64,000 bases of DNA from Guptibacillus hwajinpoensis (GTDB lineage: Bacteria; Bacillota; Bacilli; Bacillales; Guptibacillaceae), in the NCBI RefSeq assembly GCF_005144865.1, contig NZ_SWFM01000003.1, positions 558,001 through 622,000 of the forward strand. The letters are read 5' to 3'. The first letter of the stretch is position 1. Every line of letters starts with the position of its first letter. The notes beneath the pieces are model-generated. The model searched no databases. It was not told where the DNA came from and saw only the letters and a list, made by a program, of their open reading frames with translations. The translations under genes and the position numbers were made by a program. This document shows, one piece after another, positions 31,177-41,885 of the stretch.

Positions 31177-31692
31177 TTAAGTTAAAGGGAAACTTCTAGA
31201 TAGATCATTTACAAGAGTACCCTCTTCATCATGAAATGTAACCGTAACTTTGCTATCTGACCATTCTACAATGGCATATGTTTTAATTGCAGGTTGCCTT
31301 GGAAGTCTAACACTTCCTGGATTCAGAAAAAGAGTTCCATCTTCATAAACAGCAAGGGCTTCATGAGAATGACCAAAACAAACAAGATCTGCATTTGTTT
31401 CTTCAGCTTTATACGCAAGCTTCATTAGCGTCATCTTTACATTGTATAAGTGCCCGTGTGTAGTGAAGATTGTTTTACTACCTATTGTTTCAGCAATTTC
31501 ATTAGGATAGCGATTATCAAAATCGCAATTGCCTCTTACTCTAATTTGGAATGGAGTCATCTCTTCAGCATCATAATCAAACTCGGAGTCTCCACAATGA
31601 ACCATACATTGTACATCTCCTTGATGCCTTTCAACTAACTGATGAAGTTCTTCTGCTGAACTATGATTATCACTAACAACAAGTACTTTCAA
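31177..31692 (-). CDS. ysnB: YsnB/YfcE-type metallophosphoesterase
   Basis: The 171-residue protein has the calcineurin-like metal motifs: VVSDNHSS (D-x-H), HCGDSE (GD), VRGNCD (GNxD), TTHGH and GHSHEA. It probably hydrolyses phosphodiesters; the natural substrate is not known. It is the last gene of the gerM-rph-rdgB-ysnB group, which keeps the B. subtilis order. Confidence 0.93.
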   Translation of the reverse strand: MKVLVVSDNHSSAEELHQLVERHQGDVQCMVHCGDSEFDYDAEEMTPFQIRVRGNCDFDNRYPNEIAETIGSKTIFTTHGHLYNVKMTLMKLAYKAEETNADLVCFGHSHEALAVYEDGTLFLNPGSVRLPRQPAIKTYAIVEWSDSKVTVTFHDEEGTLVNDLSRSFPLT

Positions 31693-31711
31693 TTCACTCC
31701 ACTCCTTTCAT

Positions 31712-32305
31712 CTAAAATAATTCTTTGAAATTTTCTTCAAGACGATCAAGTGCTTTTCCACGGTGTGAGACAGCATTTTTCTCATCTGGAGATAATTCTG
31801 CCATAGTCTTACCATAAGAAGGGACATAGAAAATTGGATCATATCCAAAGCCGTTGATTCCTGAACGTTCAAATGCAATTGTTCCATTACATTTTCCTGA
31901 AAAAATTTCTGTCTTATTATCTGGAATAGCAACTGCTAAAACACACTGAAAGGAAGCTGTACGCTTCTCTTCTGGTATGTCCTTCATTTCATTTAATACT
32001 TTATCAATGTTTGCTTCATCATCTTTTTCTAGACCAGCGTACCTTGCTGAATAGACACCTGGATCTCCATCAAGAGCATCTACAACAAGTCCTGAATCAT
32101 CTGCGATAACAGGTTGATTCGTTAAGCGCATAATCGCCTCAGCCTTTAAAACCGCATTCTCAGCAAAAGTGCTTCCGGTTTCTGCTACATCCGGTGCCTC
32201 TTCAAGATCCAATAAAGAAATAACAGTTAGGTTCTCTGATTCAAAACGACGCTTAAATTCTTTTACTTTTCCCTCGTTCTTTGTTGCAATCAGAAGTTTA
32301 CGCAT
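31712..32305 (-). CDS. rdgB: XTP/dITP pyrophosphatase (RdgB/HAM1, YsnA)
   Basis: The enzyme removes non-canonical purine triphosphates (dITP, XTP). The 197-residue product begins [17 protein letters not shown] and has the HAM1 signatures [32 protein letters not shown] and [18 protein letters not shown]. The start at 32305 overlaps the rph end by eight bases; the open frame up to 32347 is inside rph. Confidence 0.95.
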   Translation of the reverse strand: MRKLLIATKNEGKVKEFKRRFESENLTVISLLDLEEAPDVAETGSTFAENAVLKAEAIMRLTNQPVIADDSGLVVDALDGDPGVYSARYAGLEKDDEANIDKVLNEMKDIPEEKRTASFQCVLAVAIPDNKTEIFSGKCNGTIAFERSGINGFGYDPIFYVPSYGKTMAELSPDEKNAVSHRGKALDRLEENFKELF

Positions 32306-33056
32306 GATTAGAATGATCCCCCTTGATCTTGGAAGCAAATCCACCAATCACATCGGCTTGTTTCTCTATTAATTGTTCAATACCTTCTTTTCCGAGAGCC
32401 AGCATATCATTCAGTTGGTTCATATTGAATGTAGCTTCTTCACCGGTACCTTGAAGTTCAACAAATTCTCCGCTTCCTGTCATCACAATGTTCATATCAA
32501 CTTGAGCAGAAGAGTCCTCTTTGTAACATAAGTCAAGGATAGCCTCTCCACTTCCATTAATACCTACAGAGGTGGCAGCCAGGAAATCGGTCAACGGCAT
32601 TTTTTTGAACTGCTTTCTTGCAAGACCTTTTTCAATAGCAATAGATAAGGCAACAAATGCTCCAGTTATTGAAGCAGTGCGTGTTCCACCATCTGCTTGA
32701 ATTACATCGCAATCAATCCATACAGTTCGTTCGCCTAATGCCTCAAGGTCAACAACCGTCCGAAGTGCTCTTCCAATTAAACGCTGAATTTCCATTGTTC
32801 GACCAGCAACTTTCCCTTTACTGGATTCACGAATATTACGTTGTTCCGTTGCTCTTGGAAGCATAGCGTATTCTGCCGCTATCCATCCTTTCCCCTGTCC
32901 TCTCAAAAATGGAGGAACACGATCTTCAATAGATGCAGAGCATATCACCTTTGTATCACCCACTGATATTAATACGGAACCTTCAGGGTGTTTAATATAA
33001 TCTTTTTCAATATGTATCTCACGTAACTCATTAGGTTTACGGTCGTCAACTCTCAT
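32298..33056 (-). CDS. rph: ribonuclease PH
   Basis: Phosphorolytic 3'-5' exoribonuclease that trims tRNA 3' ends. The 252-residue product starts [14 protein letters not shown], carries [29 protein letters not shown] and the acidic motif [24 protein letters not shown] lies six bases before the ATG at 33056; the frame is open to 33095. Confidence 0.96.
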   Translation of the reverse strand: MRVDDRKPNELREIHIEKDYIKHPEGSVLISVGDTKVICSASIEDRVPPFLRGQGKGWIAAEYAMLPRATEQRNIRESSKGKVAGRTMEIQRLIGRALRTVVDLEALGERTVWIDCDVIQADGGTRTASITGAFVALSIAIEKGLARKQFKKMPLTDFLAATSVGINGSGEAILDLCYKEDSSAQVDMNIVMTGSGEFVELQGTGEEATFNMNQLNDMLALGKEGIEQLIEKQADVIGGFASKIKGDHSNHA

Positions 33057-33145
33057 AATAGTCCTCCTGTTCACCATATCGTTCACAGGCTGCACTCATA
33101 GTTAGAAGGCTTTCACGAAGATTAAATATTCCATTCTAAACAAAG

Positions 33146-33171
33146 AAAAGAGGCAGAACTCCTGCCTCTTC
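33146..33171 (-). terminator. terminator behind gerM
   Basis: A nine-bp stem AAGAGGCAG with its complement and a five-base loop, followed by TTTC on the minus strand, lies 18 bases after the gerM stop. rph follows 90 bases further. Confidence 0.7.
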
Positions 33172-33189
33172 ATCCTATCATATTCTTTT

Positions 33190-34278
33190 TTAAAAACCTA
33201 CTTTGTTAACGTCTACAGGTCTAGTAACTGGCTCAGAAAGGCTTTTTCCTGATTCGTCTACTACTTCAGCATTACCATCTACTGTAATGGCTACTTCTTC
33301 AACATTGGTTTGCTCTGTTAGTGAAAGAACGAGAGTATTTAAAAGTTCTTTCTCAAGCACTTTATCTTCTGCTCCAGTTAATATCGCATCATTAAAATCT
33401 AACGTTAACAGCCCATCTTCCTCTTTAGCATTGAGTAGCTTCACATCTTTAGAAATTTGTGTGAAAAGCCCTGAATGAACAGGTGGCCCTTCCATCAAAC
33501 CTTTAAGTACACCTTTCACATCATTTGAGACGCCTTCCATACGCTTCGTAACAGGCACATAATAGGAGTAATCATCACTTTGTGCCATGAAGTATACTGT
33601 TATACCTTCACTATTTGAAACATCAACAACATTACCCATCTCATGGTTTATTCCATTCGCTCGGCTGAAGCTTTCGCCAATTGGTGTACCGTTAACAGGC
33701 ATTTCTGTTTGATCGTACCCATTTATTTGAATCTTTACTTTTTCTACACCTTCAAACTGCGTAAGCGTCCAAGTTACTGCTTCTAAGATTTGCTTCTCAT
33801 TCTCAGCTGCATAGTCTTTAAACTCTTTAGAGAAGTCGACGACTAGAGTATGATCCATTTGATCAATTCCCTGTACAACTGTTCCAGCTGGCAAAACTGC
33901 TTTAAATCCATTAGGAAGCATTTCGGTAACCGGTCCATCCACAACCAGGTATTCAAGAGCCTGTTTCGCTGCACCTTCTACTGCAGGTAATTGAACCGTT
34001 TGTGGAACGACCATTCCATTTGCATCAAGCAGATAAAGCTGTCGAGGTGTCATACCTGTTGTCGCATCAGTTGCTTGCTCTCCCTCAGCATCTTCTGCAC
34101 CGCTCTCTTCTTTCACAGCACCAGTATCCTTATCATCAAGCTGCTTTCCTTCTTCAACATAGTCGACTTTAGGCGGATCAATTTCTTTAAGCGTCTTTTC
34201 AAATCCAAATCCACATCCCGATATTGTTAATAAGAATGAAAGCAACATTATGATAAATCCAATCCCACGTAAACGCAT
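33190..34278 (-). CDS. gerM: germination/sporulation lipoprotein GerM
   Basis: GerM is an envelope lipoprotein needed for sporulation (engulfment channel SpoIIIA-SpoIIQ) and germination in B. subtilis. The 362-residue precursor has lipobox ISGC (Cys22), an acidic linker and two GerMN domains (about 95-215 and 230-360). GGGGAGGG lies before the ATG at 34278; the frame is open to 34311. Confidence 0.94.
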   Translation of the reverse strand: MRLRGIGFIIMLLSFLLTISGCGFGFEKTLKEIDPPKVDYVEEGKQLDDKDTGAVKEESGAEDAEGEQATDATTGMTPRQLYLLDANGMVVPQTVQLPAVEGAAKQALEYLVVDGPVTEMLPNGFKAVLPAGTVVQGIDQMDHTLVVDFSKEFKDYAAENEKQILEAVTWTLTQFEGVEKVKIQINGYDQTEMPVNGTPIGESFSRANGINHEMGNVVDVSNSEGITVYFMAQSDDYSYYVPVTKRMEGVSNDVKGVLKGLMEGPPVHSGLFTQISKDVKLLNAKEEDGLLTLDFNDAILTGAEDKVLEKELLNTLVLSLTEQTNVEEVAITVDGNAEVVDESGKSLSEPVTRPVDVNKVGF

Positions 34279-34436
34279 AGCTATCCCTCCCCGGATGGTT
34301 TGTACTATCATTTATACGAGTTATATAAGAATTTATACCAGAGGAATGAGAATAACTTGGCTTACCATTAATTAAGCAGAAATCTTATTAAAATTAATGA
34401 GTGGTTTCCGCTCCAAGCAATTTAAATGAGCCTAAC

Positions 34437-34466
34437 AAAAAGCTCTAGTCCATGGACTAGAGCTTT
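34437..34466 (-). terminator. terminator of racE
   Basis: A near-palindromic 13-bp stem (AAAGCTCTAGTCC and its complement, two-base centre) overlaps the racE stop and has a T-run on the minus strand. Confidence 0.82.
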
Positions 34467-35254
34467 ATTTGTTCAACCTTTAAAACTGGATAATCTAGCC
34501 AGTGGGTCGCGATTCTCGTGAAATTATCGATAGATCCAGTCGTTAAAAACGTATGGGAAGGCTTTTCATCACCAGTATACAGAAGAGAGCTATATTCTAG
34601 GATTCCACTCACCTCATAGGCGGTTTCATCACCTGAACAGATAATAGACGTGCTTTCCCCCATGACGGATTGGATAACTGGTTCTAATAAAGGATAATGG
34701 GTGCACCCAAGTATGAGCGTATCAATGCCTTTATCAGCCAATGGAGCAAGAGTTGTTTTGACAGTTTCATATGTTTCTACGCTGTCAAGATTTCCTGTTT
34801 CAACAAGTGGAACAAATGGTGGACAGGCTAAACTATCTACTCGAATATCATTATTAATGGCTTTAAGGGACTTCTCATATGCACCACTCTTAATTGTTCC
34901 TGATGTTCCAATGACACCTATATATCGGTTTGTCGTTTCTTTTAAAGCGCTTCTTGCACCGGGATGTATGACACCTCGCACAGGAATATCGAGCTTTTCT
35001 TGAATTTCATTCAAGACTACAGCAGTGGCCGTATTGCATGCAATAATTAACATTTTAATTTGGTATTGTTCTAGAAGGTAATTCGTCATCTCCCATGTAT
35101 ACTGGCTAACTTCCGCAGATGATCTAGGTCCATAAGGACATCTCGCAGTATCACCAATGTATACTATTTCTTCTTTTGGAAGCTGTCGCATGATCTCTCT
35201 TGCTACAGTTAATCCACCAACACCTGAATCAATAACCCCTATTGGTTTCTTCAA
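34457..35254 (-). CDS. racE: glutamate racemase
   Basis: RacE makes D-glutamate for peptidoglycan. The 265-residue enzyme has DSGVGGLTV at the N-terminus and the two catalytic cysteines in ACNTATA and LGCTHYPLL. It lies between the MarR gene and gerM as in B. subtilis. Confidence 0.96.
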   Translation of the reverse strand: MKKPIGVIDSGVGGLTVAREIMRQLPKEEIVYIGDTARCPYGPRSSAEVSQYTWEMTNYLLEQYQIKMLIIACNTATAVVLNEIQEKLDIPVRGVIHPGARSALKETTNRYIGVIGTSGTIKSGAYEKSLKAINNDIRVDSLACPPFVPLVETGNLDSVETYETVKTTLAPLADKGIDTLILGCTHYPLLEPVIQSVMGESTSIICSGDETAYEVSGILEYSSLLYTGDEKPSHTFLTTGSIDNFTRIATHWLDYPVLKVEQIKL

Positions 35255-35284
35255 AATATTTCGCCTCTCTAATTACCGGTCCAG

Positions 35285-35734
35285 TTAGTTCTTTTTCATC
35301 TCTTCATAAAGCAAGTGCAAACTCTCTTCAAGAGCCTTTACTTGATCACCTGAAAATTTCTTTGTGATCTTGTCCAAATAGACCTGTCTTTTGTGAATAA
35401 CTTTCTTAATGATCTCATTTCCTTTATCTAATATATGAATTCGAACGACTCGTCTGTCGTTTGGGTCTTTCACTCTTTTAACTAAATCTGTTTTTTCCAT
35501 TCTGTCAACGAGATCGGTCGTTGTACTACATGCTAAATACATTTTATTAGAAAGCTCGCCAATGGTTAGATCACCATATTCTGAGAGCCATTGAAGAGCA
35601 AGGAATTGAGGAGGTGTAATTGAGAATTCACTCAGAAGTTCACGTCCATTCTGCTTAATAATACCTGCGACCATCCGTAGTGATTTCTCTATATCAACAA
35701 TTGATGCTGGTTCTCTTGTCAATTCTTCAGGCAT
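35285..35734 (-). CDS. ysmB: MarR-family transcriptional regulator (YsmB-like)
   Basis: The 149-residue winged-helix protein has the MarR core: LTIGELSNKMYLACSTTTDLVDRM as the recognition helices and VKRVKDPNDRRVVRIHIL as the wing with the conserved DxRxxR motif. It precedes racE by 30 bases. The target and ligand are unknown; the gene name rests on its position beside racE. Confidence 0.88.
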   Translation of the reverse strand: MPEELTREPASIVDIEKSLRMVAGIIKQNGRELLSEFSITPPQFLALQWLSEYGDLTIGELSNKMYLACSTTTDLVDRMEKTDLVKRVKDPNDRRVVRIHILDKGNEIIKKVIHKRQVYLDKITKKFSGDQVKALEESLHLLYEEMKKN

Positions 35735-35866
35735 CTAGTCTCCCCCTTATTATGTCTTACTATCTATTTTGATTGTAAGTGAATCGAAATGCAAGAGTAT
35801 GCACTTACCTAGAAAGATGTCAGATTCGGTACCTGTTACCTATTAGTAAACATATAAAGTAAAGTC

Positions 35867-35990
35867 TATTTTCGTAGAAATACCGCTATAAAAGTAGGGG
35901 TAATTTCCGTTCCAAAATGCTCGTTTTTGGCTGGACGGGACACCATCCGTCCAAATTAACTATGAAGTATGTTTTATACAGAAAACCTTA
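35867..35990 (+). repeat. dispersed intergenic repeat, copy 1
   Basis: No gene is seen between the MarR gene and ptsI. The stretch starts TTTTCGTAGA (35869-35878), shared with copies 2 and 3. TTTCCGTTCCAAAATGCTCG (35904-35923) matches copy 2 in 16 of 20 bases, and AATTAACTATGAAGT (35954-35968) matches copy 3 in 13 of 15. An internal hairpin pairs TGGACGG with CCGTCCA (about 35932-35953). The boundaries are approximate. This is the most diverged copy. Confidence 0.65.
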
Positions 35991-36009
35991 AAACTTTAAC
36001 GCAGTTATC

Positions 36010-36040
36010 AAAAAAAAGAGCTATAGTTTCCTATAGCTCT
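36010..36040 (-). terminator. terminator of the pts operon
   Basis: A ten-bp stem (AGAGCTATAG and its complement) with a four-base loop overlaps the ptsI stop and is followed by seven T on the minus strand. Confidence 0.9.
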
Positions 36041-37758
36041 TCCGTTGCGAAATGTTCTGTTACATAAGCAATCACTTCTTCGTTCGTTGCGAGCGAAAGA
36101 ATATGATCGATGTGAGAAGAGATTTCTTCTTTAGACAACTTTGTCATTTGGCTTCTTGCAGGTAGAATAGAAGTTGCACTCATACTGAACTCATCAAGTC
36201 CTAGTCCAAGTAGAATTGGAATGGCAATTTGATCGCCAGCCATTTCTCCACACATACCAGCCCATTTGCCTTCTTTATGAGCTGCGTCAATAACCATTTT
36301 CACAAGACGCAGAATCGCAGGGTTATACGGTTGATATAAGTATGAAACTTTTTGATTCATACGGTCAGCAGCCATTGTGTATTGAATAAGGTCATTTGTG
36401 CCAACACTAAAGAAATCAACTTCTTTAGCAAAAACATCGGCCATTGCAGCCGTAGCTGGAATTTCAACCATCATTCCTACTTCAATGTCTTCTGAAACTT
36501 TAATGCCTTCCCCTATTAGCTCTTCCTTAACAGAAAGTAGCATTTCTTTTGCCTGACGGAATTCTCCCACAGTCGCAATCATAGGGAACATAACCTTCAA
36601 GTTACCATAGACACTTGCACGAAGTAGGGCACGTAACTGAGTACGGAAAATTTCCGTTTCTTCCAAACAAAGACGAATCGCTCTAAAACCTAGGAATGGA
36701 TTCATTTCTTTTGGAAGATTTAAGTAAGGAAGTTCTTTATCTCCACCGATATCAAGTGTTCTGATAACTACCGGTTTACCGTCCATCTTCTCTAATACTT
36801 CTTTATATGAATTGAACTGTTCTTCTTCCGTAGGCAATTCATTTCTACCCATATAAAGGAATTCTGTACGGTAAAGTCCAACACCTTCGCCACCATTCTC
36901 AAGCACACCTTTTACGTCTTCAGGAGTACCAATGTTTGCAGCAAGTTCAACGTGTTTCTCGTCTTTTGTAGTTGTTGGCTCATTAACAAGCTTCGCCCAC
37001 TCTTGCTTTTTGGCTTCGAAGTTTTCCTTTTTCTTAGTGTATTGTGCGATTTCTTCTTCAGAAGGATCAACAATAACGTTACCATCGATACCATCAATGA
37101 TAATTACTTTCCCTTCAACATCTTCAGTAGTAATAGTCTTTGTTCCTACTACTGCAGGGATTTCCATAGAACGAGCCATGATTGCAGAGTGAGACGTTCT
37201 GCCACCAATATCTGTTGCAAATCCTTTAACAAATTGCTTGTTCAGCTGAGCAGTATCAGAAGGTGTTAAGTCTTCTGCAAGCACGATTACTTCATCTGTA
37301 ATCGCTCCTGGTGAAGTAAATGTCACGCCAAGTAAATGAGCTAAAACACGTTTGGAAACATCACGGATATCTGCCGCACGTTCCTTCATGTATTCATTAT
37401 CCATATTTTCAAACATACTTATAAACATATTCGATACGTCGCTCATTGCGCTCTCAGCATTAACTTTTTCATTATTCACTTTATCTTTAACCGCATTTAA
37501 CAACTCTGGATCAGATAAAACGAGAAGATGAGCAGCGAAAATCGCTGCTTTATCTTCTCCGAGCTGTTCATTGGCATGATTCTTAATAACTTCAAGTTCA
37601 CCTTTGGCAGTATTCACGGCCGCTTCAAAACGTTCGATTTCAGCACCAGCATCTGTAATTGTCTTTTGTTCAATTTCAAGTGCTGGATTTTCAAGAACGA
37701 ATGCTTTAGCGATCGCAATTCCGGCAGAAGCGCCAATTCCAGTCAGTTGGTTAGACAT
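36031..37758 (-). CDS. ptsI: PTS enzyme I
   Basis: Phosphoenolpyruvate-protein phosphotransferase, which passes phosphate from PEP to HPr His15. The 575-residue protein has the phosphorylated His in [13 protein letters not shown] and the PEP-site motifs [16 protein letters not shown] and [14 protein letters not shown] with the C-terminal Cys in [10 protein letters not shown]. Its ATG overlaps the ptsH stop (TAATG). Confidence 0.97.
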   Translation of the reverse strand: MSNQLTGIGASAGIAIAKAFVLENPALEIEQKTITDAGAEIERFEAAVNTAKGELEVIKNHANEQLGEDKAAIFAAHLLVLSDPELLNAVKDKVNNEKVNAESAMSDVSNMFISMFENMDNEYMKERAADIRDVSKRVLAHLLGVTFTSPGAITDEVIVLAEDLTPSDTAQLNKQFVKGFATDIGGRTSHSAIMARSMEIPAVVGTKTITTEDVEGKVIIIDGIDGNVIVDPSEEEIAQYTKKKENFEAKKQEWAKLVNEPTTTKDEKHVELAANIGTPEDVKGVLENGGEGVGLYRTEFLYMGRNELPTEEEQFNSYKEVLEKMDGKPVVIRTLDIGGDKELPYLNLPKEMNPFLGFRAIRLCLEETEIFRTQLRALLRASVYGNLKVMFPMIATVGEFRQAKEMLLSVKEELIGEGIKVSEDIEVGMMVEIPATAAMADVFAKEVDFFSVGTNDLIQYTMAADRMNQKVSYLYQPYNPAILRLVKMVIDAAHKEGKWAGMCGEMAGDQIAIPILLGLGLDEFSMSATSILPARSQMTKLSKEEISSHIDHILSLATNEEVIAYVTEHFATEEL

Positions 37759-38024
37759 TACTTGCCTAGACCTTCGTTTTCCATAACTTCAGTAAGTCCT
37801 GCAATCGCATCGTCAGCATCTGATCCTTCTGCTTTGATAGTGATTTCAGAGTTTTGTTGGATACCAAGGCTCATTACGCCCATGATTGATTTAAGGTTTA
37901 CAGACTTGCCATTATAATCAAGAGTAACGTCAGAGCTGTATTGACCTGCTTTGTTTACTAGTGCTGTTGCTGGACGTGCATGAATACCTGATTCGCTTGT
38001 TACTGTGAAATTTTTCTCTGCCAT
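37758..38024 (-). CDS. ptsH: phosphocarrier protein HPr
   Basis: The 88-residue carrier has His15 in SGIHARPAT and Ser46 in [10 protein letters not shown], the HPr kinase site used for CcpA-dependent catabolite repression in Firmicutes. It lies 30 bases after ptsG and is followed directly by ptsI. Confidence 0.97.
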   Translation of the reverse strand: MAEKNFTVTSESGIHARPATALVNKAGQYSSDVTLDYNGKSVNLKSIMGVMSLGIQQNSEITIKAEGSDADDAIAGLTEVMENEGLGK

Positions 38025-38054
38025 TTTTAATTCCCTCTTTCAAATTTTATATTT

Positions 38055-40085
38055 TTATTTTGATATCGTAATAATATCTTTGTCTTCCCTAGAAACGTTA
38101 CCTTCTTTAGCAAGATCAATTGTTTCTCCATCTTCAAGATTCGTGAAAACGATAGGGGTAATTGTTGATGTTGCATTTTCTTTAATAAATTCAAGATCAA
38201 CTTTCATAAGCTTTTGTCCTTGCTTAATTTCATCGCCTTCACTAATGAACACCTCGAAGCCTTCACCTTTAAGGTTAACCGTGTCAATTCCAACATGTAT
38301 TAGAATTTCACGACCGTTAACAGACTCGATACCAATTGCATGCTTAGTTGGGAACACATTCATTATTTTGCCATCAACCGGTGCGACAATCAAGCCATCT
38401 GTTGGCTCAATCGCAAAACCGTCTCCCATCATTTTACCAGAGAATACTTGGTCAGGCACTTCTGTAATCGGTAAAATTTTACCTTCAATCGGAGCAATTA
38501 GGTGATCTTCGCCTCTTTGACCTTCTTCTGGCTTCTCTTCTTTTTGCTGATCCTGAAGAGGTTTTGGCGTTTTACCACTAATGATATCTGCAATTTGTCC
38601 TTTCAAACCATCGGATTGTGTACCGAAAATAGCCTGAATGTTGTTACCAACTTCCATGACACCAGCTGCGCCTAGACGTTGCAAGCGTTTCTTATCTACT
38701 TCTCCCTTATCAGCTACAGATACACGCAGACGAGTAATACAAGCATCTAGATTCGTGATATTGCTTTCGCCACCAAGAGCCTGAAGTACGTTATAAGCTA
38801 AAGCAGTGTTTTCTTGACCATCATCAGCAATTTCATCTTCTTCGTCTTCTTCACGACCAGGGGTCATCAAGTTAAACTTACGAATCGCAAATCTGAATCC
38901 GAAGTAATAAATGACAGCAAATGCTAATCCTACTGGAATCACAAGCCACCATGCTGTTCTTCCTTGAAGAACACCGAAGAGAAGGAAATCAATTACTCCA
39001 CCGGAGAACGTCATACCAATTTTAACGTCTAGCAAAGCCATTGTCATAAATGAAAGACCTGCAAAGATCGCATGGATACCGAACAGTACCGGTGCTACGA
39101 ATAGAAATGAAAATTCAATTGGTTCTGTAATACCTGTTAAGAAAGATGTAAGTGCAGCCGATCCCATAATACCCGCTACTACTGCTTTTTTCTCAGGACG
39201 TGCTTCATGATAAATTGCAAGAGCAGCAGCTGGAAGTCCAAACATCATGAATGGGAATTTACCAGTCATGAAAGTACCTGCAGTAAGCTCTGCACCATCT
39301 TTTAATTGTTCAAAGAAAATCTTCTGATCTCCTCGAATAATATCACCAGCAGCATTTGTATATTGACCAAACTCAAACCAGAATGGTGAATAGAAGATGT
39401 GGTGAAGTCCAAATGGAATTAATGAACGTTCAATAACACCGAATACAAATGCAGCAAGAGCTGGGTTTGCATCAAGCATATTATGTGAGAAAGCATTTAA
39501 GCCTGCTTGAACAGGTGGCCATACAAAGATCATGATTACACCTAGAATCAAAGCTGAAACCGCTGTCGCGATTGGCACAAAACGCTTCCCAGCAAAGAAA
39601 CCAAGGTATTGAGGAAGTTGAATATTATAATACCGTTTATACATATAAGAGGCAAGAATACCGACTATAATTCCTCCGAATACTCCTGTCTGAAGCGTAG
39701 GAATACCGAGTACATTTGCATATGATGCGCTTTCAGCTACTTGATCAGCAGATACTCCTTCAAGCACACCCATCGAAATGTTCATTACCAAGAATCCGAC
39801 GATAGCAGCAAGTCCCGCAACACCGTCTCCGTCTGACAAACCAATTGCTACACCAACTGCGAATAATAGCGCAAGGTTAGCAAACACAATTCCTCCAGAT
39901 TCTTCCATGACAGTAGCAAGAAGCTGGAACCATTCTGCTGACATGAATGGTAATTTTTCAAGCAAAGTTGGGTTTTGAAAAGCATTACCAAAACCTAGTA
40001 ACAATCCAGCTGCTGGCAAAATCGCCACTGGAAGCATTAGTGCTTTACCAACTCTTTGTAAAACACCAAAAGCGTTTTTAAACAT
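38055..40085 (-). CDS. ptsG: glucose-specific PTS enzyme IICBA
   Basis: Membrane permease that takes up and phosphorylates glucose. The 676-residue protein has the EIIC membrane domain (about 1-400, ten or so helices with [10 protein letters not shown] and [12 protein letters not shown]), the EIIB domain with its phosphorylated Cys in [11 protein letters not shown] (about 470), a Glu-rich linker, and the EIIA domain (about 530-670) with His in [18 protein letters not shown]. Domain order C-B-A matches B. subtilis PtsG. It is regulated by GlcT antitermination at the leader upstream. Confidence 0.95.
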   Translation of the reverse strand: MFKNAFGVLQRVGKALMLPVAILPAAGLLLGFGNAFQNPTLLEKLPFMSAEWFQLLATVMEESGGIVFANLALLFAVGVAIGLSDGDGVAGLAAIVGFLVMNISMGVLEGVSADQVAESASYANVLGIPTLQTGVFGGIIVGILASYMYKRYYNIQLPQYLGFFAGKRFVPIATAVSALILGVIMIFVWPPVQAGLNAFSHNMLDANPALAAFVFGVIERSLIPFGLHHIFYSPFWFEFGQYTNAAGDIIRGDQKIFFEQLKDGAELTAGTFMTGKFPFMMFGLPAAALAIYHEARPEKKAVVAGIMGSAALTSFLTGITEPIEFSFLFVAPVLFGIHAIFAGLSFMTMALLDVKIGMTFSGGVIDFLLFGVLQGRTAWWLVIPVGLAFAVIYYFGFRFAIRKFNLMTPGREEDEEDEIADDGQENTALAYNVLQALGGESNITNLDACITRLRVSVADKGEVDKKRLQRLGAAGVMEVGNNIQAIFGTQSDGLKGQIADIISGKTPKPLQDQQKEEKPEEGQRGEDHLIAPIEGKILPITEVPDQVFSGKMMGDGFAIEPTDGLIVAPVDGKIMNVFPTKHAIGIESVNGREILIHVGIDTVNLKGEGFEVFISEGDEIKQGQKLMKVDLEFIKENATSTITPIVFTNLEDGETIDLAKEGNVSREDKDIITISK

Positions 40086-40127
40086 GTTTTTTCCTCCTTT
40101 TATTTTCCCCCAAAATCATTCTCCATA

Positions 40128-40236
40128 TAAAAAGGCATGAGTGGACGGTATGACAATACAATCAGGATATACTATACCCCAATACAGAATTGTCATTCCG
40201 GTTTCACTCATGCCTGATCGTATCAGTAACACGTTA
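40128..40236 (-). promoter_or_regulatory. GlcT RAT antiterminator and overlapping terminator of ptsG
   Basis: On the minus strand, ACGTGTTACTGATACGATCA leads into GGCATGAGTG, the ribonucleic antiterminator (RAT) pattern of the BglG/GlcT family. GGCATGAGTG (40214-40205) then pairs with CACTCATGCC (40143-40134), with more pairing inside (ATGACAAT with ATTGTCAT), followed by five T: a long terminator. The RAT and terminator share bases, so GlcT binding would exclude termination. Confidence 0.92.
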
Positions 40237-40245
40237 CCGTTAATT

Positions 40246-40275
40246 ATTATATTAATTAGGAGAAAGCCTTTGCAA
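40246..40275 (-). promoter_or_regulatory. sigma-A promoter of ptsGHI inside the end of glcT
   Basis: TTGCAA at 40275-40270, an 18-base spacer and TATAAT at 40251-40246. The -35 and spacer lie within the last codons of glcT, and the predicted start is just before the RAT. Confidence 0.7.
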
Positions 40276-41091
40276 GTGCATTGTTAAGTAAACTGCTTCT
40301 GCATCTGGAAACTTCGTCTGAAGCTCCTTTTGCATAATCTTAATCAACTTCCATGACAGATTATAGCACAGTGGATATTCTTCTTTCAAGACTTTTTCTA
40401 ACCTTTCATGTGCCTCTACAGGTTGGTTGAGCTCACTTCTTTCGATTGCATGTCGTAAATGTCGGACAAGACGTAAATAATCAATGCCAGTTCGGCTGAC
40501 TTCAACCTTGAGAGACTCCTCGATAACAACTACAAGACCGTTAATCAATGCGGAATATTTACTAAGTTCAGTAATACTTCGATTCGTCACAGCGCTATGA
40601 ATATGCAATGCTACAAAACCGATCTCTCCCTCAGGAAGTTCGACATCTAGTTTATGATTCAATAGTTGAATCACTTCTTCAGCAATGGTGTATTCTTTCG
40701 GATACATGGTCTGAGTTTCAATCAGAAATGGATTTTTTACTCCAAGCCCCTGTTGAATACGTTTAATAGCAAACGAGAGGTGATCCGTTAAAGCAATATG
40801 GATATGTTCATCAAAATCAGCGTCCAGCTTTTCGCTAATTAGATAGATCACTTCATTCATGACACCAATAAAGTACTCAGAAACATGCGGCACTAGAAGC
40901 TTGTACTGTTCTTGTTCAGACTTGTCTACAAGAACAAAATACTTATCTACCTTGGTATCATCCAATGTTTCGCCCTGCTTTTGATTGAAGCCTATGCCTT
41001 TCCCCGTGAGCACTACTTCATTATCTTGCTCTGTTAAAGCGATAACGACGTTATTATTTAGAATTTTTTTTATTTTAAATGGACCATTCAT
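40252..41091 (-). CDS. glcT: GlcT, PTS-controlled transcription antiterminator
   Basis: GlcT binds the RAT RNA of ptsG when glucose is available. The 279-residue protein has the RNA-binding CAT domain (about 1-60: FKIKKILNNNVVIAL) and two PRDs with conserved histidines (IALTDHLSFAIKR and EIGFVALHIHSAV in PRD1; RLVRHLRHAIER and AVYLTMHLQRL in PRD2) that take phosphate from HPr or EIIB. Its own promoter is at 41171-41143. Confidence 0.95.
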   Translation of the reverse strand: MNGPFKIKKILNNNVVIALTEQDNEVVLTGKGIGFNQKQGETLDDTKVDKYFVLVDKSEQEQYKLLVPHVSEYFIGVMNEVIYLISEKLDADFDEHIHIALTDHLSFAIKRIQQGLGVKNPFLIETQTMYPKEYTIAEEVIQLLNHKLDVELPEGEIGFVALHIHSAVTNRSITELSKYSALINGLVVVIEESLKVEVSRTGIDYLRLVRHLRHAIERSELNQPVEAHERLEKVLKEEYPLCYNLSWKLIKIMQKELQTKFPDAEAVYLTMHLQRLSPN

Positions 41092-41142
41092 TTACAAGTT
41101 CCCCTCATTAAACCGGTTTCATTTATGATTACGAACGTATTA

Positions 41143-41171
41143 ATCATAGTAAATTAAAAATGGAACGTCAA
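41143..41171 (-). promoter_or_regulatory. sigma-A promoter of glcT
   Basis: TTGACG at 41171-41166, a 17-base spacer and TATGAT at 41148-41143, about 50 bases before the glcT start. Between it and the gerE terminator (41172-41401) I see no gene. Confidence 0.75.
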
Positions 41172-41401
41172 TTAGAAAAGGTTCCACCTGTATGGAAAAC
41201 AACAGATTTAAAGTTTTTATTTTCCAAAAATTTTATATTCCGATCATTCAAAACGTTGATTATATGGAAAATAGTTTACCTTAGTTTACTATCAACTTGG
41301 AAATTAAGATAGGTAAATAAGTTAATTATTTCACCATACAAAGCGGGTAGGAGCGCAAATCAACCGCTTATTAGCAACAAAATATACGAAAAGAGCCAAA
41401 T

Positions 41402-41428
41402 AAAAAGACCGGCTTAAAATCAGCCGGC
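41402..41428 (-). terminator. terminator of gerE
   Basis: A six-to-eight-bp stem (CCGGCT with AGCCGG) followed by five T on the minus strand lies just after the gerE stop. Confidence 0.78.
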
Positions 41429-41432
41429 ACTG

Positions 41433-41660
41433 CTATATTTCTAATTCTCCCAGACGAAGCAATTCAACAACAGCCTGAGAACGCCCCTTAACCCCCAGCT
41501 TTTGCATCGTGTTGGAAATATGGTTACGAACTGTTTTTTCACTGATAAACAGTTCTTCCGCTATTTCTCTTGTTGTTTTATCTTGAACTAGCAATTCGAA
41601 AACTTCTCTTTCTCGTTTGGTTAATAGTGGCTTTGGTCGGTAGTGGTTCCCTTTCAACAT
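41433..41660 (-). CDS. gerE: spore transcription regulator GerE
   Basis: GerE is the last regulator of mother-cell gene expression, working with sigma-K on coat genes. The 75-residue protein is almost all LuxR-type helix-turn-helix (LTKREREVFELL ... TREIAEELFISEKTVRNHI). GAGGAGGG precedes the ATG at 41660; the frame is open to 41690. About 100 bases upstream, an AC and CATATATTG spaced 16 bases apart loosely fit a sigma-K promoter. In B. subtilis gerE lies near racE; here the glucose PTS locus lies between them. Confidence 0.95.
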   Translation of the reverse strand: MLKGNHYRPKPLLTKREREVFELLVQDKTTREIAEELFISEKTVRNHISNTMQKLGVKGRSQAVVELLRLGELEI

Positions 41661-41853
41661 TCCACCCTCCTCGATAGGGCAACAAAGCAACTTCAGCTGA
41701 AATTATATAGTCCATACAATATATGAATCATAAGCATACGTGTTACAGTAATTAGCAAAGTCTTTTCAAACGGTTTTGTCAATCAAGGATGACAGGCTTC
41801 GTGTTCATTCATCATTTCCTGAGAAATAACCAAAAATGTTAGTGATTATATAC

Positions 41854-41879
41854 AAAAAAAGACCCCCTTAAGGGGATCT
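41854..41879 (-). terminator. terminator of sdhCAB
   Basis: An eight-bp stem (AGATCCCC with GGGGGTCT, one G-U) is followed by seven T on the minus strand, seven bases after the sdhB stop. Confidence 0.86.
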
Positions 41880-41885
41880 TCCTAT

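Noticed and set aside
34400..34425. Possible remnant of the dispersed repeat (GGTTTCCGCTCCAAGCA)
   Set aside because: Only one short block matches; no flanking blocks or hairpin of the family are present.
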